Below, in pieces: positions 53,689 to 64,000 of a stretch of 64,000 bases of DNA. Each line of letters starts with the position of its first letter. Positions within the stretch are counted from its first letter, which is position 1. Below the pieces are notes generated by a model. It made no database searches. It was not told the DNA's origin and saw only the letters and a program-made list of their open reading frames with translations. The stretch comes from Terebella lapidaria (lineage: Eukaryota > Annelida > Polychaeta > Terebellida > Terebellidae): positions 62,477,977 through 62,541,976 of the forward strand of contig OX424555.1 of NCBI GenBank assembly GCA_949152475.1, given 5' to 3'. The position numbers and the translations under genes were made by a program.

Positions 53689-54343
53689 GGATTGGTAGCT
53701 GGAGCAAATGATCAAGCGAAAAGTCAGTCCAGGATTCCAGTCCGACGACTGTCTAATATGTCGCTGGAATTTTAGCTGGTCGGTCTTATTCCGATGTGGC
53801 ATGTAGTGTTTACCTTCAAACCTTGCTTCCAGAATTATTGTCGTTATTATGTTTTGCTTTTATAGTCCTGGCACTCTGTCCATCAGACCCAGTATCAAAA
53901 GCTAATATGAATAAACAACAAGTAAACATCAGGGATCCACAGTAGCAAAAGTGGTCGCCGCATGAAACAAATGCGTTGGCCAAAATTCTTGCTGTGAGAT
54001 CGTCAGTCAAATAAACTGATAAAATTGAATGATGTTTGTGCTAGAATATCAGTTCGTGCGCTGAGCGGCAGGTGGAAAAAGGTACACTGTGCTAAGCGGC
54101 ACCGGAAGTTAAAGTAACTTTGTATTTGATATAGGCCGCCGCTGATGCGGCGACCAACAATCTCATTTTGCATGACTGGGAGCAAAATTCGGCAGATTTT
54201 AATACCTTTGGTGTTCGCTTGGCGGCTATCTTCGATTTCATTAATTTTTCGGGCATTTTTCATGGCCGTTCTTCTTGGGACTTTTTTTCTACACTTAGAC
54301 TGAAGAGAACTCTATCACTAAACCTTTCCCATCAATATTGTGT
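53689..54343. other. Intergenic
   Basis: No gene seen. Short open frames at 53816-54010 and 54003-54263 (minus) and 54168-54437 (plus) have no supporting feature. Confidence 0.45.
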
Positions 54344-56290
54344 GGGTCTTTTTAGGTTACCGGACCTTTGGTCCGATAACCTATTGCCGTGGCGTTGCGT
54401 CCGTCGTCCGTCCGTCCGTTCACATTTTTATCTTTAAAGTTTACGGTCGAATTTTTCTGAAATTTTGCACAAAAATACCTAAAAATATTTCCAGGAAAGG
54501 CTTTTTTTAGTTTTCCGAATTTCGCAATTTTTTCAATGGCGGCCGTTTTTGACGAAAAATGCCTGATTTTGGACTTTGGCGGCCATTTTCTCAAAATCCG
54601 TTCAGTAACTTTTTTTTCTTTTTAATACATAACACTCCTCATGTGTACTCCTGTGATGTGTATAAGTTTCGTTGCGTTTGAATCGCTCAAAGTGGGCCAT
54701 TTTGGCCCAAACTCGTCCCAAATGGGACTTCCTGATGTTAAATTCTCCTATGCTTTATTATGGGACACATTATGCCTAATATCTCACTTAATATTGAGAT
54801 TAGAGACTAAGAATCAATTGTGAACATATAGGGAATGATATATGCTGAATATTATCCTGACCTTGAATTTGACCTCTGACCTCAGTTTCAAGGTCAGAGA
54901 ACAAAATGGCTAATATCTCGCATACTATTGACTTTACAGCTTAGGAATCAATTTATGGACATATAGGAAATGATATATGCCGAATATTCTGATGACGTTG
55001 AATTTGATCTTTTACCTCATTTTCAAGGTCACAGGACAAAATGGCTAATATCTTGCTTCTTATCGACTTTACATCTTAGGAATCAATTATGAACATATAG
55101 GAAATGATATATTATGCATAATATTGTCATGACTTTGAATTTGACCTTTGACCTCATTTTCAAGGTCACAGGACAAAATGGCTAATATCTCGCTTATTAT
55201 CGACTTTACAGCTTCGAAATCAGTTGTGGACATATAGAAAATAGTATACGCCTAATATTATGATGACCTTGATTTTGACCTTTGACCTCATTTCCAAGGT
55301 CACAGGAAAAAATGGCTAATATCTAGCTTCTTATCGACTTTACAGCTTAGGAATCAATATGAACATATAGGATATGCATATGCAGATTATTGTCGTGATC
55401 TTGAAATTGACCTTTGACCTCATTTTCAAGGTCACACGGCAAAATGGCTAATATCGTGCCTCTTATCGACTTTACAGCTTAGGAATCAATTATGAACATA
55501 TAGGAAATGATATATGCAGATTATTGTCGTGATCTTGTATTCGACCTTCGATCTGATTTTCAGGGCATAGAACAAAATCGCTATTTTGTTTTACTTATTA
55601 TTGAATTTACAGCTTAGCAAACAATGGACATATGGGGAATGATATACATGTTTGCTGGATATTCTCATGACCTTTGATCTAAATTTCAAGATCACCGGAC
55701 AAAATGAATAATATCTCACTCATTATCGACTTTACAGCTTAGGAATCAATTGTGAACATATAGAAAATGATATATGCTGAAGAGTGCCATGACCTTGAAT
55801 TCGACCTTTGACTTCACTTTCAACGCCAAAGGACAAATAGCTAATATCTTGCTTCTCTATTGTCTTCATAACTTGTGAACCAATTTTTGACATATAGAAA
55901 ATGATATACACTGAATATTTTGATGACCTCGAACTTGACCTTGACCTTATTTTCAAGGTCAGAGAACAAAATAACGAATATCTCACTTATTATCGACTTT
56001 ACAGCTTAGGAATCAATTGTGAACATGGAGGAAATGATATATGCTGAATATTTTCATGACCTTGAACTTGACCTCATTTTCAAGATCAGATCACAAAATC
56101 TGGATCTCACTTATTATCGACTTTACAGCTTAGGAATCAAAGGTGGACAAACTAGAAATGATGTATGCTGAATACTATTACCTTGAATTGACCAATGACC
56201 TGTTTTCAAGGTCAGGGACAAAAGGTTAATATCTAAAATATATATTGTCCGGTAAGCTTTCCTAGTCCTTGGGTTATTTTTATGGTATTG
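54344..56290 (-). mobile_element. Satellite-bearing non-autonomous element, copy 3 (inverted)
   Basis: Same family as 16.4-21.2 kb, opposite orientation. It starts with the hairpin GGTTACCGGACC / GGTCCGATAACC, then a GTCC-rich microsatellite (~54400-54420). Next come the GACGAAAAATGCCTGATTTT and GGCGGCCATTTTCTC strings and TTTGGCCCAAACTCG. About eleven ~130-bp monomers follow, to ~56230, then GTCCGGTAAGCTTTCC and CCTTGGGTTATTTTT. Monomers contain TGACCTTTGACCTCATTTTC. No gene inside. Confidence 0.7.
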
Positions 56291-56475
56291 AACTAAATTG
56301 TCTCCCTTTGTTACTGATATTCCCAAAGGAAGTTGAACTAACACATGTGAGAGTAATAAAAATCGAAAGAAGGTATCAATATCCACATTCATTGATCACG
56401 GGTATTTGTTTAGCTTTAGGTCTATATTTACGCGAATAAAATTAGTGTTCACTATTAGTCCAGTTGCCAGTTAAC

Positions 56476-59400
56476 GAACCTAGAAATTGTTGAAACAGCA
56501 AGGTTTCTTTATTGATTTGCATTCATATGTGTCTCCATGAGATTCTGAGCTTTGTTGGCACTGCGCCAACTTTGGGGAAATTTTCTTATTCGATGATTAG
56601 CATAATAACCGCTACACATGGATAATTAGCATAACCAAAATATAACTTTTTTAGTAATAGGTCTAGAATCAAGTGTGATAGCACTTTTCTACACAAGTCT
56701 GACCCAAGGAATTCATTTCTGGTAATTTTTTGTGATCCAAGGTCAAGGTCACCGTATAAGATCGAGATCAAGGTCAGTTTTCGAACAAAATTCCCGGTTT
56801 CAGGGCATATGGACATTCATCCACACCAATTGATTTACTTTTTCATTTCTGTGTGTATTCCGCATTTTTGGAATGATTATTGTTACCTGTAATGGTGTAT
56901 TGATTACTTATGTGTGATAAACTATTGAGCAATGTTCACTCTGAGCAAAATCAAACGGAAGTTTCCTACCAAATTTCAGACTTCTATCGCAAAATTTGAA
57001 AAAGTTGGCATTCTTTCCCAATGTTAATTTTAACTCCATCATTGAATTTACTGGTTCGCTTACAATTTCGTGTATTTGCTTGCTTTTGTACAAAATCAAT
57101 ATGTTTGTGTAGGATACAACCTCATGTGTTTTTTGTTCCAAAACTACAAAAATACTTCCAACTCTGGTAAATGTAAATATGACCATTTACTGGAATATGA
57201 TCAGAGTTCTGTGATGATGTTTGGGCCGAAATTCATATTGGGTCGATAGTCAATTTTTGTTATGGACGTCTGATATTCGTTAAGAAGGTGCAATTTGACT
57301 GCCCGATGAAGTATGCCAAGTTATAATACAATACCGTGAAAATCTCAGAAAAATATCTGCAAAAAAACCCGATATAAATGAGGTTGGAATAAATATATCG
57401 TTTTGTAAACAAACGTGGCTTCAGATTTACAACATTTATTTCAACTACGCAATAATGACATCAAACAGTGCAACTGCCAGTAATATATAGTCAATTCATG
57501 ACCCGTCAAGCATTCACTACAATTTTGAAATCATGAGGTTAACACAGGGTGAAACATTCGACAGAAAATATCCATTTTACATTGGACGTAGCATTGGAAC
57601 AAATTACCACGATTTTAGCGTCCATGGTAGTGATAGAAACAGTACGAGTTGACTACTTTTGTGAACTCATAACTTCATGTTCATTACTGTGATCAGTTGC
57701 GGCTGTGAAGTTGTACAAGAAAACTTATTAGCCAACTTATCATCTCCCAGCATGCCGAGATTATTCTACAGGACAAATTCATTATTGTGTTGATGCTCAT
57801 CCACACTGTTCACCACCGCCTTATCTTTTTTGTGAACAGTTTATAACAATCGTCACCTGCCGAAAAAATATGTGGTTCGGCTCAGTTCTAATGGTGACAA
57901 CCGCAGCTGGTATTCTAGCAGGCCTTGTCCTTTGCTCAGCAGCCGCAACTGATGGCCCTCATCAACAGTGGTGGTCCAGGTGGGTCTCTTCTTATACAAT
58001 GTCGTCTGTCACTTCCCTACCATATTCCATATTCATAACCATATTCTGGGAACGCATTTTGTCAGCTGCCGACTATAGCAGCATATGAAGATGAGCACAG
58101 CGCCCATCAAGAGACAAGTTGTCATCTGTCCGTGGTTGAGAGACTTGTATCATTGAAGTATCAATCCGTTACCCATATGAAACCTGCAAAAAAATTGCTG
58201 TCCAACACCAGCTTCTGTTGCACTGTCCTCATCTAGCATGTTCGGAGTCTTCAGCTTCTTCAGGAACGAAACCTTGGTTTGGTAAATGGATACTACACAA
58301 TATCACAACAAGTCGCATGGGCACAAGCTGGTAGGAGCAGAGTCAGTCTCCCAAGTTGGCATATCTGACGTTGGCATCAAGTCCGTTCCCACTTCTTCAT
58401 CGAAACAGCAACTCTGTAGATCACATCACACACGTCCAATAACTGGAATCACTGATATATCTGTGTAGTCGCTAAGAACTCTGAGCACCTGACAGAGGGA
58501 ATCAACGGCTTGAGACACCTGCTTCATCATACAAGAAGATGCCCGACTCTGGGGAAAGGTAACTCTCATAACTGTTCGACATTACAGGTGAGGATAGTGC
58601 AACAAAAGCAACATTGGACCAGTTAGGGAGCACGTTTTTGCAGTGCCGTATTGACAACCGATTGATACCTCAACGAATAAAACATTCCACTAAGGAGTGT
58701 GTCACTAACTCGGCCTGACACAAACTTGTACCTTCATAGGCGTCCTACTCATCTATGGTGCTATGCTAGGCACTTGAAATTGTGTCCTCTAGATGTCAGG
58801 ATAATAGATTATATTTGGGAAATGGAAGATGAGTTTTTATCTCATTGTATCAACAGAGGCCCATCTGGATCATAACTGTTAAGAACATGCACATATTTCA
58901 CATGCACAGTGAACCGATTCGTGGTGTTTAGCTTTTACGTTGTCCGAAAAAGAGAAGATGATAGTGAACAGTGAGTATCAGCAATTGGTCAAGCAGTAAT
59001 GGACATGAACTTATGAGTACACATTATAGTCAGACTATATCTTTTGTGCGCACCAAAAAATGACAAGAATCATAGAAGACTACGAACAGCAACTCTGTAG
59101 ATCACATCAATACCACATTTCAAGCCAGCGCCACGTTGAAGGCTATTTGAATATTGGTCAACGATATATTGCACATCAGTATTTAATGAACCATCTTAAA
59201 GTTAATTCAAAAGGCATTCATGTAACAGTATTACATAAACACAAGAGTGAATCAGTGAAATCAAGAAATGCACAAGAATAGCCATATCCCCTTAATCCAG
59301 AAGTTTTGACAATTTTGTGTGAAAACTGACCTTGCTCTTGATCTTATGTGGTGACCTTGACCTTGGATCATGAAAGTTTCACCAGAAATGAATTCCTTGG

Positions 59401-59628
59401 GTCAGACTTGTATAGAAAAGTGCTATCACACTTGATTCTAGGTCTATTACTAAAAATGTTATATTTTGATTATGCTAATTATCCCTATCTGGCGGTTAGT
59501 ATGCTAATTAACAAATAAAAAAAATTCCCCAAAGTTGGCGCAGTGCCAACAAAGCTCAAAATCTCCTGGAGACACATATGAATGCATATCAATGAAAAAA
59601 CCTTGCTGTTTCAACAATTTCTGGGTTC
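56476..59628. repeat. Large imperfect palindrome / foldback element
   Basis: The ~335-bp left arm (56476-56812) recurs in reverse complement at 59283-59628; shared strings include AGAAATTGTTGAAACAGC, GTTGGCACTGCGCCAAC and AAGTGTGATAGCACTTTTCTA. Further inside, 57650-57715 matches 58985-59040 inverted and 58125-58275 matches 58580-58690 inverted, so the symmetry continues towards a centre near 58.3-58.4 kb. A direct repeat AGCAACTCTGTAGATCACAT lies at ~58408 and ~59086. Inner blocks have partial open frames on both strands, but no protein family could be named. It may be a decayed DNA transposon or a foldback element. Confidence 0.65.
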
Positions 59629-59869
59629 ACTGTGGAAGGGATATAACCTACAACTCGACTATAATAATAATTCAAGAGGGAGTTAATTTAAATTCTTTTA
59701 TTTTCGCATAATTGTTTTCAGAATGGCGGCCATTATCGACAACAAATTTTTGGACTTTGTCGTTTCATGAAAATCTGTTTTTTTTCTTATTGATGCATAA
59801 GACTCCTATGGAAGCCCATACGTGACATGTGCGGGAAAAAATGGTGATTTATCTATAAAAAAAACCTTG
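59629..59869. other. Decayed satellite-element tail
   Basis: Contains GAATGGCGGCCATTATCGAC and GGACTTTGTCGTTTCATGAAA, diverged versions of the tail of the satellite-bearing family. Confidence 0.4.
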
Positions 59870-60006
59870 CACGTTCGAACGTAGAAAGTTCAAAGCTACC
59901 ACGTTCGCACGTGGAACATTTAACTCTATCACGTTCGCACGTGGTAACTTTAAAACTTATCACGTTCGCACGTCGAAAGGTTTTAGGCTTCCACGTTCAC
60001 ACGTAG
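59870..60006. repeat. Five-copy ~30-bp array with CACGTTCGCACGT core
   Basis: CACGTTCG(A/C)ACGT-type 13-mers start at 59870, 59900, 59930, 59961 and 59992 (the last reads CACGTTCACACGT), 30-31 bp apart. Each is followed by a non-identical AT-rich spacer of about 15 bp. The core is partly palindromic and twice extends to the CACGTG E-box. No coding sequence. Confidence 0.85.
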
Positions 60007-60487
60007 AAGTACCACAATCACGCGTATTTTGGAATACAATTTCTGTTCAGCAATTCGTACATGCATACATGCATGTGGGCATCTGCGTGTGGACATTTTT
60101 GGCGTTGTGAAGTAAACACAGCGATTCGTCTGCGGTGCCACGGCTACATTTACCCTAATTTGACGTATTTTATAACATGAAAGTTAAGCTGGTGTTCTGT
60201 GCTGGATTGCAAAGTCTTTCTATTCTTAACTGGTATTTTAGTTTGCCCAGTAAAGGCATGTGTTAGGCTATATCTGATATCAGATGCAGATATTCTTCAT
60301 AGTTTCCAATGTTTTGAGGATATTTTAATGAGGTTCCATATCATTTTAGCAGGCGTATCTGTTCCATTGATCGATTTTAAAATAAATGTTTACTTATTAG
60401 TAATGTGAATGAAGTAGGCCATGTTTTTCATCCTAGTGTACGGAAATGAATTGGAATCACGTAGGGGATGAAATTATAGCTTCTTCC

Positions 60488-60515
60488 TTTTTTTTTTGGG
60501 GGGGGGGGGGGGGGG
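60488..60515. repeat. T10-G18 homopolymer tract
   Basis: A run of about ten T followed by about eighteen G residues. Confidence 0.95.
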
Positions 60516-61030
60516 TAACGTTGTGTAAGATACATTCAGCTGTCGTGGTGCTGATGATGTGCTCAAGCTCTAATGTCGTCTTCCCCAGTTTTCTGCATTT
60601 TCTTGTTCTATAACGCATTTTCGATTAAAATTTAAACGATTGATTGAACATGGATATATTCCATCATGAAACTGTCACAGAGGCGTCAACATCACAACGG
60701 GGTGACTGCTACGCTTATTGGCTTGAAATAGGGGCGTATTGGTGCCAAAATCTCAATTCAATGCGAGGAATAATTTTCACCGCAGAAAGTTTCAAGTAAA
60801 AACATTATACTTACTTTAGGCCAAAACTATATGTATATGTATTACTTAATATGTAACTGTAATAATTAGAGCTTAATGGTACACCGAGGAGTGTATATAT
60901 CCATCGGTGTCCATCGGTGAGATTTCTTTTTCTATTGCCTGATGTTTCTCTGGTATAGACATGCTTTTCAAAACTATACATATATCCGCCATATATTCAG
61001 TATTTTGGCGAGGTATTGGTGGAAAACGGT

Positions 61031-61123
61031 TTTTCCGAAAGATCGCCCATGGGCCATAATTCGGATTCGATTTTTATTCGGTGAGATGCTGTTTTCCGAA
61101 AGATCGCCCATGGCCATATTACG
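61031..61123. repeat. Direct repeat, ~32-bp units 61 bp apart
   Basis: TTTTCCGAAAGATCGCCCAT followed by GG(G)CCATA occurs at 61031-61062 and 61092-61123. Confidence 0.85.
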
Positions 61124-61169
61124 GAAATCCCCGGTATGGTGATTTCAGTGTTGACCAATGACATTGAAA

Positions 61170-61640
61170 GTCCCAACAGCCATTTTCTCGAAATCTGTTC
61201 AGCAACATTTTTTCATAATTCATATATAGGATTTTCCATATGTACCCCTGTGACGTGTATAAGTTCCGTTACCTTTGAATAGCTGCTCTGTGTGGCGGCT
61301 ATTCTCACTTTTTTTGACGGGTTGGCAAAAAAATTGTCCCAAATCAAGTCACTATCTGTGACTATTTTGAGCCACCTAAGCTCTCACACCCACCAAAGTT
61401 TTTTTTGCCATCTATAAACATTTTTGGATATGCAAAGCTGTGTGGAGTAGACTTTAATAACACTTCAAGATAGAGCTTATATATCAGCACATTACAAAGG
61501 AATTTATATGTCGATTTTACAGGTGACCTTGAATTTCTTCTCCAATGACCTTGAAAGGTCAAGGCAGCAATTTTGGTGGAAAAATTGTAATTTAACACAA
61601 TATGTTTCCGCGGTAACCTTTCCTAGCTCTTGGGCTGGTT
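61170..61640 (-). repeat. Decayed satellite-bearing element fragment
   Basis: Contains CAGCCATTTTCTCGAAATC, CCCCTGTGACGTGTATAAG, one AAGGTCA-containing monomer remnant (61510-61565) and the end CGCGGTAACCTTTCCTAGC with CTTGGGCTGG. Same order as copy 3 but most monomers are lost. Confidence 0.6.
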
Positions 61641-63271
61641 TTTTTCTTTCCATACAGAAATTGACTGTTGATGTATATAGATTGTAGGCACCATGCGGTG
61701 TGTGAGCAACATCCTGAAAATGTAGTTTGAACTATCAAACAGAGAAATGTCTTTGTTTCATTTCGAATTTGTTAGATACATTGTGTTTATTCATACATGT
61801 ATATGATATTTATATGATTCCTTTGCTCATATATGGGCCAAAATATCGCAAGACTTCGTATTGTTGGAATAGCAAAAGTGTACATGTAATAATGATAGTA
61901 ATGATGCTATCACATCAAAAAGACTGTAATTACTCCACAACCTGGATCAGCATTGTGTTGGGTGGACTGATATTCAAAATTGTGCCTTGGCAAAATTTTG
62001 TGTCCTTCAATTATAAATACTGTGAATAGGATAAATAGTATTGTGTTCGTGTAAAAGACAAAATACATTGTATTTTAGCAACAGTTGATAGTAGTAGCAG
62101 TTGCAACGGTAATATAGTCTCTCACAATCTCACAGTATAGTACACAACAAGGATAAAATCAATAAAACTTTATCAAATGAATTAGATATCTGCAATACGT
62201 GTAACTAATAGATGGTATATTCTGGACCCTATGTGAGGTGTAAACATTGTTTGATTACCTTAACCTTGTTGTGGCACTGCGGACTCCGAGAGACTAAACT
62301 ACAAGACAATACTCACACCACATGCTAGAAAACAACCGCTCGACCGAAATATAGGATATGCTGGTTTTTAAATGTACATGTATTAATTTACTTGATTGTT
62401 TTCAATTATAGATGGATTTTTTTTCGCGGGGCTCAACGACATCGATCGCAAGCAGATGTGCCGGATGTCTTAAGGTGTGATTGCATGTAACTTACCGGTG
62501 ACTGCACTGAGGCACTTTTCCATTGACTTATAATGTGAAAGTAAAGGTAACAAAATCGCCAAAACAATACAATCCTCTGACCAAAAACTTGGCTAGCACA
62601 CACACATATACTCATGGATGATGAACCGAGACATGGTTTCATAAATGATATCACGAAAGCTGTGCAATTTGATGATTAGATAAATCATTTTATACGTTTC
62701 ACCAAAACGAAGATTCGAGTGTTCTGCTTGACAAGCACTGGCAGTTGCATATATTTATTCCTTGTTGTCGTCAAAATAATGAGAATATCTAGGGCTATAC
62801 TTTCTGTGAGATGAATACAATGAGCTGAACATTCATAATCCCAAACACCTCGGTGCACCCGAGTGCAAATCACCTGTGAGTTTTACTGGCCTCACTAGCT
62901 ATTTGCTGCACAACCTAATCCTTTCGCTCGCCCTGTTGTGAGTGTATTTTGTAGACTGAGAAATAGGTCGGAAAATGACATATGAAAACGATGAATTTAA
63001 CAAATTTAACATTGCTTAGTAAGAAACAGAGTCTCGGTTAGTAATCCTTGATGGCTAACAATAAGAAAGGCAAAGTTTCACGTTGATTGGAAGTGTATAA
63101 ATTCATGAATTTGTTACCTTTATATTTACATTATAAGTGAATGGACAGCTGGTCACTGCCAGGTTCATGACGATCACATGCAATCACAGGCATTTGAAAA
63201 CCACAAAATACAAAGTATACTGTGCTATGTAATATATATATATACAAGGCACTCAAGTCCTTCTGGCAAAA
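61641..63271. other. Intergenic
   Basis: No gene recognised. Short open frames only. Confidence 0.45.
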
Positions 63272-63397
63272 ATGGCGGCTGAACGAACACTCGGAACTTC
63301 AGAGGTTCAAAAGTGCAACTTCGCCACCGGACTAATACAAACCAGCACCTCCATTGACTCCCGCGAAGACAATATATCCAAATTAACACTGCATTGA
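63272..63397 (+). CDS. Possible small ORF (41 codons)
   Basis: ATGGCGGCTGAACG in a good initiation context (AAAATGG). It runs 41 codons to TGA with mixed, non-repetitive composition. It could be a small gene, an upstream ORF or a first exon. There is no domain. It lies ~350 bp before the candidate exon at 63752. Weak evidence. Confidence 0.2.
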   Translation: MAAERTLGTSEVQKCNFATGLIQTSTSIDSREDNISKLTLH

Positions 63398-63751
63398 CAC
63401 ACAGATCTTCCAAATAAAGGTTTTCTTACACATTTTATATCACCAGTACCGCTTTCAAGACCTTGCGTGGCTAGAATTTGGATTCAAAACATCCGCTGTA
63501 CACTTGACTCAGTGAAAACACGTGTGTTGATATAGGTGGTGCTCCAATTTGGTAATCACGGACTGTACATTTATCTAAACCCATGAGCATAAGTAAATTA
63601 CTTTGAGATTCGGCAGAAAAAGAGAGAGAGCTGTACTCACATGAACACGGCTGCTTTCGGACGAACCCTGTTGCAGTCAGTCAGTCGTACACGACAGTGA
63701 ACTGTAGAATCATACACAATATTATTGAATGTAGGATATCATACAGCAGTC

Positions 63752-63774
63752 ATGGCGGATTTACTTACAGACTG
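63752..63774 (+). CDS. Candidate first coding exon of a gene running off the right edge
   Basis: ATGGCGGATTTACTTACAG followed by ACTG and the consensus donor GTAAGA. Initiation context is good (G at +4). It would encode MADLLTD plus two bases. It is too short to name. The support is only start context plus donor, so it is uncertain. Confidence 0.3.
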
Positions 63775-64000
63775 GTAAGATTGCATCTTTGCCACATTTG
63801 TACCACAATGAACAACATATAGACTTATTATACATCTACACCTATTTTAAACAGTGTTAAACTGTTATATGTTCGATTTATTGCAAATCTCTTTTATCAA
63901 TTCATTCCTGGCACGTGCTATTTTTTATGTGTTGCTTATAAACTAGGTTTTATCATTGATTATCATGCCTCGACAAACAGAGTTGCCCAATAAATTGGAC

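Larger units (their letters stand above)
60007..61169. other. Intergenic with T/G homopolymer tract
   Basis: No gene recognised. A T-run passes into about 18 G residues at 60488-60515. The only further structure is the direct repeat at 61031-61123. Confidence 0.45.

Noticed and set aside
59870..60006. CRISPR-like look of the five-copy array with unique spacers
   Set aside because: The DNA is clearly eukaryotic, spacers are only ~15 bp, repeats are ~13-15 bp and no cas-like gene exists.
1..64000. tRNA or rRNA genes
   Set aside because: No convincing A-box/B-box pair with cloverleaf spacing and no rRNA core sequence was noticed by reading. A tRNAscan run would be needed to exclude diverged copies.

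Overview
This is eukaryotic nuclear DNA from an invertebrate: AT-rich, intron-containing, with GT-AG splice sites and dense transposable elements. The ~130-bp tandem-repeat elements with a (GACGG)-type microsatellite near one end look like the pearl/HINE (Helentron-derived) elements described in molluscs. With the many marine-invertebrate-style LINE and LTR elements, a mollusc or other lophotrochozoan is my best guess; the sequence does not prove it.

Host genes. (1) 1279-6780, minus: first three coding exons of an ELMO-domain protein (ELMOD1/2-like), phase-consistent, running off the left edge. (2) 13950-14888, minus: an intact single-exon FkbM-family methyltransferase-like type II membrane protein. 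(3) 21531-24252, plus: a five-exon gene for a type II membrane protein with one EGF domain, a fibronectin-III-like region and a concanavalin-like C-terminal domain. (4) A second FkbM-like gene, minus, split in two: the N-terminal part is at 36758-37017 and the catalytic part at 24911-25731. (5) A possible first exon of a plus-strand gene at 63752-63774.

Mobile DNA. Gene 4 is split by LTR element A (25732-36757, minus; 734-bp LTRs identical by eye; TCTC target duplication). A related full-length element B lies at 38829-52083 (plus; LTRs 749/745 bp; CCTA duplication). Both are Ty3/Gypsy-type (gag, then protease-RT-RNase H-integrase) and both carry an extra ~930-residue ORF downstream of pol that I cannot match to any family. 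Element A lost protease, RT and RNase H by an in-frame deletion of about 2.37 kb, yet is the younger insertion, so it must have been mobilised in trans. Element B keeps all of pol but has nonsense, frameshift and catalytic-residue lesions, several of them CpG-to-TpG type.

The rest is repeats: two plus-strand satellite-bearing elements in tandem with a nested LINE (16.4-21.2 kb), an inverted copy (54.3-56.3 kb), a 936-bp foldback element built of 20-bp repeats (52747-53682), a ~3.1-kb imperfect palindrome (56476-59628), a 144-bp MITE, an L2-like LINE remnant beside element B, and a five-copy 30-bp array at 59870. The most interesting system is the A/B retroelement pair: a novel third ORF, polypurine-tract-like 11-mers repeated every 54 bp inside pol at the deletion edge, and a strand-biased CGRCC motif scattered through coding and non-coding parts.
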